A stretch of DNA of 64,000 nt, from contig BROI01000016.1 of the NCBI GenBank assembly GCA_027923505.1, positions 248,001 through 312,000 on the forward strand. The letters run 5' to 3'. This DNA is from Mayamaea pseudoterrestris. Taxonomy: Eukaryota > Bacillariophyta > Bacillariophyceae > Sellaphorales > Sellaphoraceae. A program made the translations under genes and the position numbers. Positions 44,994-57,013 of the stretch are shown here, in pieces. Within the stretch, counting starts at the first letter, position 1. Each line of letters starts with the position of its first letter. Below the pieces are notes generated by a model. The model searched no databases. It was not told where the DNA came from and saw only the letters and a program-made list of their open reading frames with translations.

Positions 44994-45808
44994 TACAAAT
45001 GTCAAAGGCGTCATAAAAGTCATGCAATTCTAAAATGACTCGATGTCATAGCTATCAATTGGTTGGCAGTAACCGTGCGCCAATCTTTTGTACATACAAT
45101 GCAGCCACAGTGCAAAATCAAACTACTCTTTTGATACAGTTTTTAATAATTCCTTGATAAGCAAAAGCAGTGTTTAGGTGTCACTCACGCTCAAGCTCAT
45201 GCCCTTCCAAGATTCATTAACTGAACAGTACATAGGGAAAGGTTGAACAGCAGCATATGCACGCATAATATTAGAATGCAATTATGTCGCTGCGCTCCCT
45301 CCTTCCATCCATTACCTACCGGTGGTCTCGTACTCGAAAAGGCATGTACGTTTGATAGAGACGTCGTATGGTAGGTAATCCAAAGCGAAGCAGGCCTTCT
45401 TCCACCGCTCATGCAACGGCGGGGAGTTGCCTTGGCCTTGCAGCGGCTACAAGTAGGCCATTCCATTCATGATGGGAAATGTATCATTGGGAATTGATAT
45501 ATGCCCAAACGCGGAGTTGCATCTGTTTCTACTATTGCCATGACATGTTATGACTGATGTAGCCGTTTTCCACTTATGCACTCGTCGGAAGCGATTGACA
45601 CGAGGGGCAGGTAGTGAACCTACGATGCGCGGCCATCTGGCGTCTCGTCGGATCAGTGGTCACGGGTGCCACCTCGAGGCACAAAAAAGTACCCTGTCAG
45701 ACGCCGGAGGTTCAACACGCTACAAGAGACGAACGCAATACATTCAGCCGCTTCTTGTATATAGTGCAGTGACTCTTTCTAGCAGCAGCAGCAACTCATA
45801 GTAGCATC

Positions 45809-48800
45809 ATGTCGAGCAACATGTACGATGGCTTTGACCAGGACAATATGGAGGTTAGTGCAAGAGTTTCGCCGCGATTTTCACTGCCGCAGGAAGCCTT
45901 CGTTGAATGGAAAACGCTGCCAGATTTCTATCAATTTTGGTAGTTTCGTCAAAGTTTCTTATCAAATGCATTGATATATTGCTTCATGGAGGATGCTGTG
46001 TGAAGAATTAATTGTTTCGTTGCTTGGATGGTTGCATTCGAAAGGGTCGTGTTCCAAGCCTCATGGTGGCGGCGCGGTTGCAGCGCCTGCGGACCTCGCT
46101 TGACTGTGGGCTAGAGTGTACATGTGTCGGAGTGTGACTTGAAAAAGTAGATCCGAGTGATTGCCGAGGCACGCTTCCGTCTTTCTCTGTGGTTTTCTAT
46201 ATTGGAACAACCTTGCTAACCTACTCTATCTCGTTACTCTTTAATAATGCAGAACGAGGATGACATGGCGGCGCTCGGCAGCATTCTTTCCTGGGACGAC
46301 GATGAGGAACGAAGTCGCAACGAGATTATCAATCAGCCGTCGTCTTCCTCCTCCAAGCAAGGCGGCAGCAATCACAACAATCGATCCTCGCTGTCCGACA
46401 TGCCGCAGTTCAGTACGGCGAGCAATCACAGCGAAAATATGAAGGATGAAATGGGAGATTTGTCGTTCCTGCAATTGTTTGGAGGTAATATGGACAATAA
46501 TAATGCTCAGGTAGCAGCAGGAGCAGCTACCAATGGTAACGATGGTCAGCAGCAGCAGCAGCAGCAGCAGCAGCATCAACTGCAAATGCCGAGTCAAGAC
46601 TTCTCGTCGTCGCAGCTCGATTCGAACCAGCAGAATCAAAACCAAGATTCCAACTTTACGCAGCAGTTCGCCTCCTTGCAGCACTTGCTGCAGCAGAATC
46701 AGCAGCAGCAACCACCTGGACAGAATCAGCAGCAGCAGATTCCGACGCAGCAACAGTACGCCATGCTCCAGCAACAAGCGCAGCAAGCCGGCGGAAACCC
46801 GCAGCAGAGCGCCGTGTCGAACCAAATTGCCCAATTTGTCGCGCAGCAAGCCTTGTCCATGCTGCAGCAAAACCAGCACGCCGAAACGCAGCGCAAGGAG
46901 CAGGAAAAGGCGCAACAGCAGGAGCAAGCCAGACAGCAGCAACAGGCGCAAGCCATGAGCACCATGTCCATGCTGCAGCAGAATCTTCAGCGCGCCATGC
47001 AGCAGCAGCAAACGCAATTCGCCGAAGGCAAGACGCAGCAGGGACAGCCGGACGCGACTGTGGTTCAGCAGTTGCAGCAAGCGGCGGCTGCTCAACAACA
47101 ACAGCAACAGCCGTTTGGTGGCAATACCAACATTAACGATCCAAGCAGCTTCTTGCAGCAACTCCAGCTGGCGCAGCTTCAGCAGCAGTTCCAGGCGGCG
47201 CAGCAGCAAGGAAACCCTGGTCAAGTTCCCGGCCTGGCGCAACAACAGCAACAGCAACTACCAGGAGCGCCGGCCATGCCAAACAGTCAAGCCACGGCGA
47301 TTCAGCAGCAGCAGCTCCAGGCACTTGCCACTGCCATTCGCTCGCAGCAGCAGTTTCAGCAGCAAATTCCGCAAGCCATGCAGGATCAGCTAAAGCAGCA
47401 GTACGCGCAAGTCGCCGGCAATGTTCAGATTCAAGCTCCTTTTTCATCGTCGGTGGCACCAGCGTTTGACAACAAGCCGTCGGCGTCGAAAAAGAGCAAG
47501 GCTGGATTGAAAAAGTCGGCATCGTCCGCGTCGGACAAGGATGCGCCCGACGAGCAACGATCGTCCGGCACCAGCACAACTTCCATGGCCGCCACGGGGC
47601 TTGTTTCGGCCAGTGACACTGACTATGACAAGAAGCCAAAGAGTAAGGGATCTGCCAAGCGTGGAGACGATGACGACGACGATGATGAACCAGAGGAAGA
47701 CGATGAGATTGACATGAGCAACCTGACGCCGGAGGAGCGGGCGCACATGAACCGCGAGCGCAACAAGGAGCATGCTCGCAATACGCGGCTGCGCAAAAAG
47801 GCTTACTTGGAAAAGCTCAAGGCGACGGTGGACGACTTGTGCAAGGAGCGCAACACGCTCGTTTCGGAGCGAGCGAGTGCGGCGAGTCTCTTGGTGGAGA
47901 TGCACGACACGCGGACGGAGGTGCTCATGTCGTTCTTTGCGCTTCGATCAACGAACGAGAAGCGACGTCACTTGTGGGCAAGCATTTTGGACGAGAGTTG
48001 CTTTGCCTGCATCATGCCAATCACTCCGTATCGATCCTTTCCGGCGAGTGAAATGCAAGTGTCCAAGTGTCAGCGAACGATTTTGGGGATTGACGGTATC
48101 ATGGGCGATACTTCATCTCTGCACGTACTGTTTGCGTCGCTGGTGGATCGCATTCGTGCACCACTGGGAAAAATTGAATTTCGATACACTCTTGTTGCGG
48201 AGGAAGCTGTCGTTGCTGGCAATCAAATGATGGCGCGATGGGTCATGTCGACGACCAACGCGATGCAGTGCGGGGCCAAGATGGAAGTGTACAAGCAAGG
48301 AATGCTATGCAGTCGGTTCAACAGTAGCCACAAGATTGTCGGGCTTGAGCTCATGTTTGACGTCATGGCGTTCATGTTGCAGTTAAAGCAAGCGGCTGGA
48401 GTCGAAAGCTTCACTGTTGTTCCCAACACGGCGCACACTTGCCAACGAACGTTTGACAAGCCCGTCGTCATGACGGCTGCAGATCCTCCCTACACTATCG
48501 TGCAAGTGAACAAGCTTTGGGAGGAAATGACTGGTTACACTGCCGACGAAGTGGTCGGCAAGGCGTCATGTGCTATTCTGCAAGGCGCAAGGACGGACCG
48601 AAAGACGACCGAGGACATGATGACGGAGGTTCGGTTCAAGCGGGCTACCTACGCTTGCGTTATAAACTACAAGAAGTCGGGCGAAGCATTTCGAAACCAC
48701 TTGTGTTTGTATCCATTAAGCACGGATTCAAGAATAGCTCACTATTTGGCAATTACAGAACATTCCGATGATGGCGAATCTTCGAATGCGAATGCCATGC

Positions 48801-48994
48801 AGCTCCAAACAGCGTCACCGACTGCACTGCCGCTCTTCTCCATGTTTCAACAAGGCGGCCATCAACCTTCCAACGGCATGATGGCAGTCGTCCATCCGAA
48901 TCAGCAAGCGCCGATGATGGGAGGCAACATGAACATGGCACTCTTCGCTGGCAGCGACGCTGGCAACAAACGCTCTCATGACAGTGGTCGTTAA
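45809..48994 (+). CDS. bZIP-PAS transcription factor with Q-rich activation domain
   Basis: Exon 1 (45809-45853) encodes MSSNMYDGFDQDNME. A 399-bp intron (GTTAGT...AATGCAG) leads to exon 2 (46253-48994), giving 928 aa. Residues ~90-410 are a Gln-rich region with a pure CAG-encoded run near 46550. A Lys/Ser-rich linker and an acidic patch (DDDDDDEPEEDDE) precede the bZIP. Its basic region starts near N515 (NRERNKEHARNTRLRKK), with a leucine zipper to about 560. A PAS domain lies near residues 749-850 (PYTIVQVNKLWEEMTGY). It contains SCAILQG, equivalent in position to the NCRFLQG of LOV photoreceptors, and keeps the cysteine (C788). The bZIP-PAS class is known in diatoms alongside aureochromes (bZIP-LOV). 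It probably binds TGACGT-type sites as a dimer in the nucleus. The PAS ligand is unknown. Confidence 0.88.
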
Positions 48995-49217
48995 CATCCA
49001 TTGCTTGAAACGTTTGAACGTCTCTATCGCTATGACACTTGTTTAAATTTGTTTTACGTCATGACATTACGAGCGAATACTAAGCGCCCTTGCTTTATTT
49101 ACGTTACGTAAGCTTGTGGAGTATGAACCTACTATCTATTTGTCTACTATGCGTAGGCATTGCATACATGTAAACCTTGCACAAAGAAGTCGTATTCAGT
49201 TATAAATTCGCGTGCAA

Positions 49218-52200
49218 TTACAACACCTCGCCCAAGAACCATGAAGACATTGGAAGGTCCTCCTTCTCCTTTGTTTGCGGAACAACTTGTGAGAAACCCA
49301 CAGCACTCACCGGACTTGGCGTTGGAGTCACACTCGACGGATAAAGTAATGGTGCTTCATCCAGCGATACCGCTTCATAATTGATTGGTATCGCACATTC
49401 CATGGCAGCCGGAATGGGAGGTCCAAACCAAGTTGTAGCAAGCGTATCTTCGACGCGAGCTCGCTCCGTCGTCTTGTTGGGTTCCAAGTCATGATGTGCC
49501 ACTGCAACGAAAGGGTTGGTCGTTATAATAGGAGTTGGCGCCTGATTTGCTTCGCTATCGTCCATATGATGCGATGGGTTGCAGCTATTGGCACATTTGC
49601 CTGCATTCTGGCAGCTGACTTGGTCACTAATACACTTAACCCCGCTCACGGCATCGGCATTATGGACTGTTTCGTTTTGAGCAAATAATTCCGTCGACTC
49701 TGCCTCGTCAAAAACCTCGATGGAAGGAGAGAGAACGTTCTCAGCAAATGATGACGATGCATTGAAGTCGAGTGACGGAACAGAGCCCTCGAGTAAGCGC
49801 TGTTGATCGCCGGCCTCAGTAGTTGACGTGTCTGGCTTGGCCGAATCGCTTCCGTTTCTCATGTCAAGCTTGCTAGCGTCCGGCAAGCGAGCAGAATGGT
49901 CTAAGCGGACCACCTTCCTGGACGTAAATGGAGTCACGTCAAGATCCGGCGTTGCTGCGGCAGAAACATCGCCGAATTGCGACGAGTCGGCACCATCGTC
50001 TGCTTGTGATGCAACTATTGATTGGTTTGGTAAGTCCTCCTCCATCGACACTAGACGGGCATCAGCAATTTCAACGCGCGACTCTAGCACTGCCTCGACT
50101 CTTGACCGGTTGGGTAAGTCCTCCTCCATCGACATAGGAAGGGCATCAGCAATTTCAACGCGCGACTGGTTCACTACCTCGGATTCAAATTCAAAACATT
50201 CTAGTGGAGCGACTGTTGGTATCCTTGCGGTGTGGTCCACATAAGACCGTTTCATGGTTGTAAATGGAGTCACGTCAAGCTCTTGTCGTTCGGTGCAGAC
50301 ACTGTCACCTTCCAATGTGTTATCCCCTTCAACAGCTGCGTTCTTTTCTTCGTCTATGGCATGCAACGCCTCAGATTCAAGTTCGAAACATTCCAGTGGA
50401 GTGACTGTCGGCATCCTTGCGGTGTGATCCACATAAGCACGCTTCATGGTTGTGAATGGAGTCACGTCAAGCTCTTGTTCATCGGCGCAGACACTGTCAC
50501 CTGCCATTGCGATCGCGTTATCACCTCCAACAGCTGCATTCTTTCCTTCGTCTATGGCATGCAACGCCTCAGATTCAAGTTCGAAACATTCCAGTGGAGT
50601 GACTGTCGGCATCCTAGCGGTGTGATCCACATAAGCACGTTTCATTGTTGTGAATGGAGTCACGTCAAGCTCTCGTCTATCGGCGCCGACACTGTCACCT
50701 GCCAATGCAACTGCGTTCACCCCTTCGACCGCTGCATTATTTTCTTCGTCTATGGCAGCAGCACTCTGATCATCAGCAACAACGGCACCGCTTATCTCCG
50801 CTTTTTGAATTGAATCATTTGGCGGAATGTCCCCCAGTTCAACGGGCAAATCATTATTTTGGGAACATCCTTGACCGTGTGCTGAACCAAGAGGCAACGC
50901 AATATCCTCGCAGATTTTGGTATCTTCTCGCTTTATAGTTGATGCGGTCCTCTCCGAAACTATCAAAGACAACGGCGATGTAACACATTTTGCGCTTTTC
51001 TTCTTCTCGCGCTTAAACTTTTTGTCTACATGGTGACCTTGCTCATCAATAGTAAAGACGGTTGGTTGGCTCCTCTTTGTTTTGTCGCCGATAAATGGTG
51101 TCATAGTCACCACTGTAGCTGCTACATCCATGCCACACGAATTCCATTCACAGCTTTTACATGCGACAGGCTCTGACATATTGTCCAATCGTAGTGAATG
51201 GCATCGAGCAATACTTCTCTCCTCGCGCTGACTCTCAGTTTGGCTTGGCAATTCATTATCTACTTTTACGGATGATGGGATGTCTTTTACGAAGCCAATC
51301 TCAGCCTTGAGCTCGCGTGCATCTTCGTCGACGTCATCGCCTCGAACTTCATGCGGTTCACTTGCTTCGGATTGGCTCGCAAGCTCGAGCGCAATCTGCT
51401 CTTGGTGGCTCACCACATCTTTATTTGAGTGCTTCAAAATGACGTGGTTCTCTAGTCGCTCAATCCATAGCCTCATTATTTCAATTTGTGTCTCCACCAC
51501 CTGCGTGAAGCCTCCTGTCGGAATAAATACGCATGTTGGTTAGAACTGGCGATTGACTGACAACGTAAGAAACAAAATTTTAGCACTTACCAGCTTCGAA
51601 AATCTCGTGAAGGTCAGCCCAATCGCCCCAGAACTTGGCATATTTCTTGTAGACCACAAAGACAAGTGGATGCGCCATGCCGCCGAGATCGGCAGTCAGC
51701 TCAGCATAAGTTGCGCCGTCAGTACTTTCAGACACGACGGTAAATTCATTGTCTTCCTGCTTGAGCAACCCAACCGCCTTGTCTGTGCGAACCTTGACAC
51801 GATAATCTTTTGAATTGCCACAAACAACGAGTACTGGTGTCGTGTATGAGCTGGCAGAGAGCTTGACAACAGGAAAAGGATTGTCCTCGACAATCAAGTG
51901 CGACGTAAGGGGCGCCACGACGCTCGCAACGCTGGCGGCTGCTGTATGCCGGTCAATTACCCCTGACGGCGCTTCCACCGCTCTTTCTACCGCGTGATCA
52001 GAAATATCGCGTGGAGTGGGTGCGTCAATTGCTTCAGTATTCGCCTCGGCTGTATGGCCATCAGATAAGTTATCACAGACAACGCGTGCAGAATCAGTTT
52101 CATCGAGAATCTGATCATCATGAAGTTCTATATCGTGTTGATCATTAAAGCCATTCGAATCGTCGACTTCTGGTACAGTATGACTCACTGAATCGGCTGC

Positions 52201-53712
52201 AGCATCATACTCGACCGTTCCTCCAGCAGGCATGCCCCCTTTATGGGTTCCGACAACAGTTATATCAAGAGTAGCATCGACTGAGTCTTGACTATTGGAC
52301 ATAGCATCTTGAATCGCATGTTCATGGCTAATTATATTCGGATCAAGAGGTGTAACTTCCAAAGTTTTACTATTTGTTTTGACGTCGTCAACGTCGTTGA
52401 GGTCGTTGGAAGTCATGAGCGCACTGGCACACCCAGCTTTTGCAAACTGGTTCCATGGGTTGTCATCGCCGCAGCCACCTTGCTCCACTTTTCGAGCTTC
52501 AGCTTCAAGCCACTTCTTGGTGTCGTTATCCTTCGTTTGCTTTATTTGGGTCTGTATCTCTATCACTCGCTCGTCAATCAACGACTGAAACTTGTTGTTG
52601 TGAAACAACTTTTGAAAGTCGGTCCAATCCGCCAAGTACTGCGCATGCCCGTCCACGTGACAAAACAGTATTGGATACAACAAGCCCCACTTGTTGGCCA
52701 TGAGCTCATTCACCAGCTGTTGGTCGCTTTCCTGCGTCATGATGGCAAACTTGATGTGCGCGTCGTGCAGCAGACGCATCGTCGTTTCCTGGCGCGCCTT
52801 GACGGCGCCGCGCGCAACCGTCAAGACCATGAGCACTTGCGTCGCGTATTTGCAGTTTGACAGCGATATGAGCGGGTTATCGTCGTCGTCGTCCTTTGGT
52901 TGCGTGGGATCCGACGACTTGCCCGAAACAACTGTATGCGAATGCAACGAATGGTCTGAGGTCGCTGACGGTGGCTCGACGGAAAAGGAGCCTATCGCAG
53001 CTCCGTCGCAACACATCTGTAAATTGCCTTCGTCACGATTTGAGGTTTCTCTATCAACTGACATGTTTGCCTTGAGCGGTCGATCCTTGAGCAGCAAACT
53101 CGCTCGACTGACAATCTGCTTGGTGCAAGACTCCCATGGAATAGTCTCCGAGGTTTCGGCTGCTAATTCCAGCGCCGCGTCGTCGTCGTCATGGGAACAA
53201 GTACGACTAAGATTCAAATCGCTAGTCGTCGTTGACGCAAGCCTTGCGATTTCTGGTGGACCAAACGGCAAGTCTGGTGCCAATGTTGTAGCATTATGCC
53301 ATGTGAGCAAGCCCTCTGCCTCTGCAGCCTCCGCCTCATTTTCCTCCAAACCAAAACTACTCCAGGCAGCAGCATTATTCTTCTGCTTGTCATTTCCAAC
53401 AGCTTGTAGCGACTGCTGATTGTCATTGATAATGGCGAGATTGGTGGTGGCGTTTTGAAGGTACAAGTCCAGTCGCGCCGTGGTCGATAATGTCGACGAG
53501 CTACTACTGCTGCTGCTGCTCGATGCCACGGATCCATTGGACGAAGCGAGGGATAGCGTCGTGTCGAGTGTATCTGGCGCAAGTATGTGTTGCTTGATGG
53601 TTCTCGGAGGAGTGACGAGAAACGTTGTTACTGTTGCCAAATGCTGCTTGGTTGGCGAAAGGGTTTCCACTGGAGAATCTTGCTGCTGCTGCTGCATGTT
53701 ACTACTGCTCAT
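49218..53712 (-). CDS. 1472-aa protein with two Cys-poor glutaredoxin-like domains and VTPFT repeats
   Basis: Exon 1 is 53712-51591 and exon 2 is 51514-49218. The 76-bp intron (donor G|GTAAGT, acceptor TTCCGACAG) keeps frame. The intron falls within the second folded domain, which supports one gene rather than two. Two related segments resemble the SH3BGR/glutaredoxin-like thioredoxin fold. The first is near residues 280-375 (VLMVLTVARG... YPILFCHVDGHAQYLADWTDF). The second is near 625-715 (PVLVVCGNS... HPLVFVVYKKYAKFWGDWADL). Neither has a CxxC. The C-terminal half repeats LDVTPFTxxKxxxxDHTARxP at least four times, three of them within a ~195-bp DNA tandem repeat. The rest is acidic and low-complexity. 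I know no named homologue. A scaffold with redox-inactive thioredoxin-fold domains is an inference. Confidence 0.7.
50181..50757 (-). repeat. Three coding tandem repeats of about 190-200 bp
   Basis: Three consecutive similar units (about 50181-50370, 50371-50570 and 50571-50757) lie inside the 1472-aa gene. Each encodes VTPFTTMK, then DHTAR(M/I)PTV(T/A)PLECFE(L/F)ES, then an Ala/Asp/Glu-rich spacer. The two right-hand units are the most alike, which points to a recent duplication. Confidence 0.85.
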
Positions 53713-54041
53713 GCTTTAGTGTTTCTTCTTTTGTTACACTATCAAGCCTTGCGCTACTCTTTACCTCTACTTGATCCCGGAGCAAGCAAGCAAGAAGGCA
53801 AGAAATTATCCGACTCCCACTGCCGGCGAAATTTTGAATCGCAAAAGTGTCACACAGAATGACCATGACCGCGCGCCGGCCGGTTCAAAATGACCGGAAG
53901 AAATGACTCTTAAGCAATACTAGGCGAGTGTGCTCCGCGCAAAATTCTCGGGGCCGCTCGTTGCAACAATCTTGACCATGGCGAGCAATGAACCATCGGC
54001 TGTGAGCACCTTCATCTTCGTCATCTGATCCCGCCAGCAGC
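53713..54041. promoter_or_regulatory. Divergent promoter region
   Basis: These 329 bp lie between the start codons of the 1472-aa gene (minus) and the tryptophanyl-tRNA synthetase gene (plus). A GC-rich inverted stretch (CCGCGCGCCGGCCGG, near 53868-53882) is flanked by two ATGACC-like words. No TATA box is obvious. Confidence 0.4.
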
Positions 54042-56444
54042 ATGACGTCTACTAATACAAACGAATCTCCTCTTCCTCCTACTGATTCAGAAGAAACCAA
54101 GCAGCAAATTCCAAAGAAGAAGACCAAACCTCCGCTTCCGCCGCTGCCAGCCAGTCTCGTGACATCGATTTGCATCGTCCAGGCGGCGCTCAACGTCGTC
54201 CTGGGGCGCCACGATAGCAGCAGTGAAAATGACGAACCGATGACTATCATGCGGACATATTTGAAGGACGCTCCGGCGCTGACGGCCAAGTTCGTGTTGC
54301 GGATACCAGCGGATGCATTGGAAATTGAACGTAACAACGACGTCACTAAATGCATTGGCAATGAACTACTGCGTCACCACGGAGCGGCCGATTTGCTGCG
54401 AGACGCGTTAACTGAATTCATCAAGGAACTGATTGCCAAGAATATCAATATTTTCGTTTTTGAGAGTGACGATGCGGCAGCAGCAGCAGCAGCAGGAAGT
54501 AGCAACGATGATGCCTCACATACTGCTGCACCAAATGCCAATGCCAATCAGCCGCAGCAGCAACTACACCAAGTCTACTTGTCTGATTTCAATTTCGTCA
54601 CGACGCTAGCCGGTCACCCGACCAAGTCGACGCAGACGGGCGTTGTCGACGTACAAATTACGGAATGTCAGCTGCGCGTGGCAAAAAAGAGCGCTAGTCG
54701 CAACGCATCCAAGGCAGCCTCGAAAAAGCTGCAGGACTATGAGCTTGCCGTCAAGATTCATGTCATTCAAAGTAGTAGTCATGATGGAAATGACGAAGAA
54801 GCTACAACTAGTGATGCTACAAGTGCCAATGCACCATTGTTTGCCGTTCCCAACGAGTGGCTGGCTCCCTGCATAAGCCAGAGTGAGATTGAAAACAGCG
54901 CTGCCAGATCAAACGACACCGTGAAAGTGGCGGCAAGCAATGTTTTGCGCGAGCAACTGCTGGCGCTGCAGCAAGACGAAGAACGAGCGGCGGCGGAATC
55001 GACTGCATCGAATGCAGTAGCAGCGATAACGTTGGAGGACAAGGAGCCATTATCTGCTGCTGCTACAATATCAAGCGAACCCAGTCAAGCTGACGACGAC
55101 AAGCAACAACTAGCCGACGACGACACCATGGTCGTCAACATTGAAACCGTTTCGGGCAAGATTGACTATACGCGGCTGGTCGAAAACTTTGGCTCCTCGC
55201 TGCTCACGCCAGACTTGCTGCAGCGCCTGGGCAAGATGTCCAAGCTGCCGCTGCATCGGTTTCTGAGACGCAACATTTTCTTTTCGCACCGCGACTTGGA
55301 TTTGCTGCTAAACGTGTTGGAGCAGCATGCTGATGCAGCAACTGTGGGAACTACATCTCCTTCTTCTGCAGCACCACCACCCTTCTACTTGTACACTGGT
55401 CGGGGTCCATCGAGCGAAAGCATGCACATGGGACACTTGATTCCCTTTTTATTCACCAAGTGGCTGCAGGATGCCTTTGGCGTGCCACTCGTTGTGCAAA
55501 TGACGGATGACGAAAAATTCTTGTTCAAGGGCACATACTCGCACGAGGAGGGAGACAATTTGGATAACTTTAGACGACTGACTATGGAGAATGCCAAGGA
55601 TATCATTGCGTGCGGATTTGATCGCAGCAAGACCTTTTTGTTTAGTGACTTGGACTATGTTGGCACCATGTATCCAAACATTGTTCGCATTTGGAAGGCG
55701 GCCACGACGAACACCGTCAACAGCATGTTTGGTTTCGACGGAAGCAGCAACGTTGGCAAGCTGGCCTTTCCGGCCATTCAGGCGGCGCCGGCCTTTGCCA
55801 GTTCGTTTCCAATTGTTCTTGGTGGTGGAGGAGGAAACAGCGAGCAGCAGCAAGCGACACAAACGGCTGCAAGCGGCAATACGGACAATATGGTTTGCTT
55901 GATTCCATGCGCCATCGACCAAGACCCGTACTTTCGCTTGACGCGCGATGTGGCGCACAAGCTTGTCGCACCGCCCGCTGTACGCAAGGCGCGCCGCCAG
56001 CCGCCGCATCCGCTCGGCGGCAAGCCTGCCTTGATTCATTCCAAGTTCTTTCCGCCGCTCCAAGGTGCATCTGGTAAAATGAGCTCGTCGGATACCAACT
56101 CGGCAATCTTCTTGACAGACTCGCCCGACGAAATTAGCCGCAAGATCAAGCAGCACGCCTTTAGCGGCGGACAAGACACCAAAACCAAGCAACAGGAACT
56201 CGGCGCCGACTTGGAGTTGGATGTTTCGTACCAGTGGCTTCGCTTCTTTTTGGAGGATGACGAGGAACTGGCCAAGATTGCCAAGGACTATGGAAGTGGA
56301 TCGGGCGACTTTTGGAGCACGCACAAGGTCAAGGAGCGACTCATTCAAGTTTGTCAGGAACTCGTGGCGGAACATCAAGCGCGACGTGCCAAGGTGACGG
56401 ATGCGGATGTGTTGGAATGGATGCGGGAACGAAGCATCGTATAG
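54042..56444 (+). CDS. Tryptophanyl-tRNA synthetase, eukaryotic/cytosolic type, with long N-terminal extension
   Basis: An 800-aa intronless frame. The class I catalytic core starts near residue 445. It has the HIGH-equivalent motif GRGPSSESMHMGH (from residue 453), then VVQMTDDEKFLFKG, and the KMSKS-equivalent KMSSSD (from residue 679). These are diagnostic of eukaryotic or archaeal TrpRS, which charges tRNA-Trp in the cytosol. Just before the core, DYTRLVENFGSSLL...LPLHRFLRRNIFFSHRD matches the usual TrpRS approach segment. Residues 1 to ~365 are extra: a mixed domain (~35-245) of unknown type with Asn/Ala/Gln-rich insertions, then a disordered acidic linker. Typical fungal enzymes are about 430 aa and human about 470. 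The core also carries a Gly/Gln-rich insertion (GGGGGNSEQQQ). No plastid leader is visible. Confidence 0.92.
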   Translation: MTSTNTNESPLPPTDSEETKQQIPKKKTKPPLPPLPASLVTSICIVQAALNVVLGRHDSSSENDEPMTIMRTYLKDAPALTAKFVLRIPADALEIERNNDVTKCIGNELLRHHGAADLLRDALTEFIKELIAKNINIFVFESDDAAAAAAAGSSNDDASHTAAPNANANQPQQQLHQVYLSDFNFVTTLAGHPTKSTQTGVVDVQITECQLRVAKKSASRNASKAASKKLQDYELAVKIHVIQSSSHDGNDEEATTSDATSANAPLFAVPNEWLAPCISQSEIENSAARSNDTVKVAASNVLREQLLALQQDEERAAAESTASNAVAAITLEDKEPLSAAATISSEPSQADDDKQQLADDDTMVVNIETVSGKIDYTRLVENFGSSLLTPDLLQRLGKMSKLPLHRFLRRNIFFSHRDLDLLLNVLEQHADAATVGTTSPSSAAPPPFYLYTGRGPSSESMHMGHLIPFLFTKWLQDAFGVPLVVQMTDDEKFLFKGTYSHEEGDNLDNFRRLTMENAKDIIACGFDRSKTFLFSDLDYVGTMYPNIVRIWKAATTNTVNSMFGFDGSSNVGKLAFPAIQAAPAFASSFPIVLGGGGGNSEQQQATQTAASGNTDNMVCLIPCAIDQDPYFRLTRDVAHKLVAPPAVRKARRQPPHPLGGKPALIHSKFFPPLQGASGKMSSSDTNSAIFLTDSPDEISRKIKQHAFSGGQDTKTKQQELGADLELDVSYQWLRFFLEDDEELAKIAKDYGSGSGDFWSTHKVKERLIQVCQELVAEHQARRAKVTDADVLEWMRERSIV

Positions 56445-57013
56445 AATGTGTGCATGTGATGAGATCGGCAAGGTAGATTGGACGTTGAGAGTGATGGAGG
56501 AATCGCTACGCTTTGGATGAACCGTTTTGCAATCAGATAATTACTTAATGACATGGATATAATGTAGCAACTGCCGCTACTTGTTCTAATGTTACTTGTC
56601 GAGTGAGAAATGGATATCATGGCGAGCTTAAGTAGGTCATTTTCAGGTAGGCACAAGTTGCCGCGACCAAGGATGCAGTGTGCCGTTCCATGGCGCATGC
56701 AAAGCTCCATTAGTGCTCAGCAACATGCCCAACAAGGTTATTACATACCCTGTTTGAAATTAAATTAAAGTTGTCGCCAAGCAAGCAAAGCTCTGTTCGG
56801 ATCGACGGATAGCTAAACTTTCATTGTCCCAGCAAAACTGGTGCGACATTTTTCAGACGCTCTCCTCTTTGACACGATTGCATTTTCACAACTCACAACT
56901 TCCGTCACAAGCGACGATCCTTTCCAACATTCGACATGCCGACCTTTAGTTTGACACCTTCTTTGATCAAAGAATTTGAAATGTCTCATTGATGAAGGAA
57001 AATACGCAATAGA
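56445..57013. other. Intergenic
   Basis: No gene is supported; short frames only. It separates the TrpRS gene from the EamA-type transporter, and both read on the plus strand. Confidence 0.5.

Larger units (their letters stand above)
44227..45808. other. 1.6-kb intergenic region upstream of the bZIP-PAS gene
   Basis: No convincing gene is visible on either strand. It contains a doubled palindrome at 44759-44796 and a perfect CRE palindrome at 44986-44993. CAG repeats lie immediately before the bZIP-PAS start codon. Confidence 0.5.

Noticed and set aside
46241-47257. Long Leu-rich minus-strand frame (338 codons) opposite the bZIP-PAS gene
   Set aside because: It is the antisense of the CAG/Gln-rich region; CTG on the other strand gives Leu runs. 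The plus strand carries a clear bZIP and PAS.
55449-56471. Minus-strand frame of 340 codons opposite the TrpRS core
   Set aside because: Shadow of the synthetase; its open length follows from codon bias on the coding strand.
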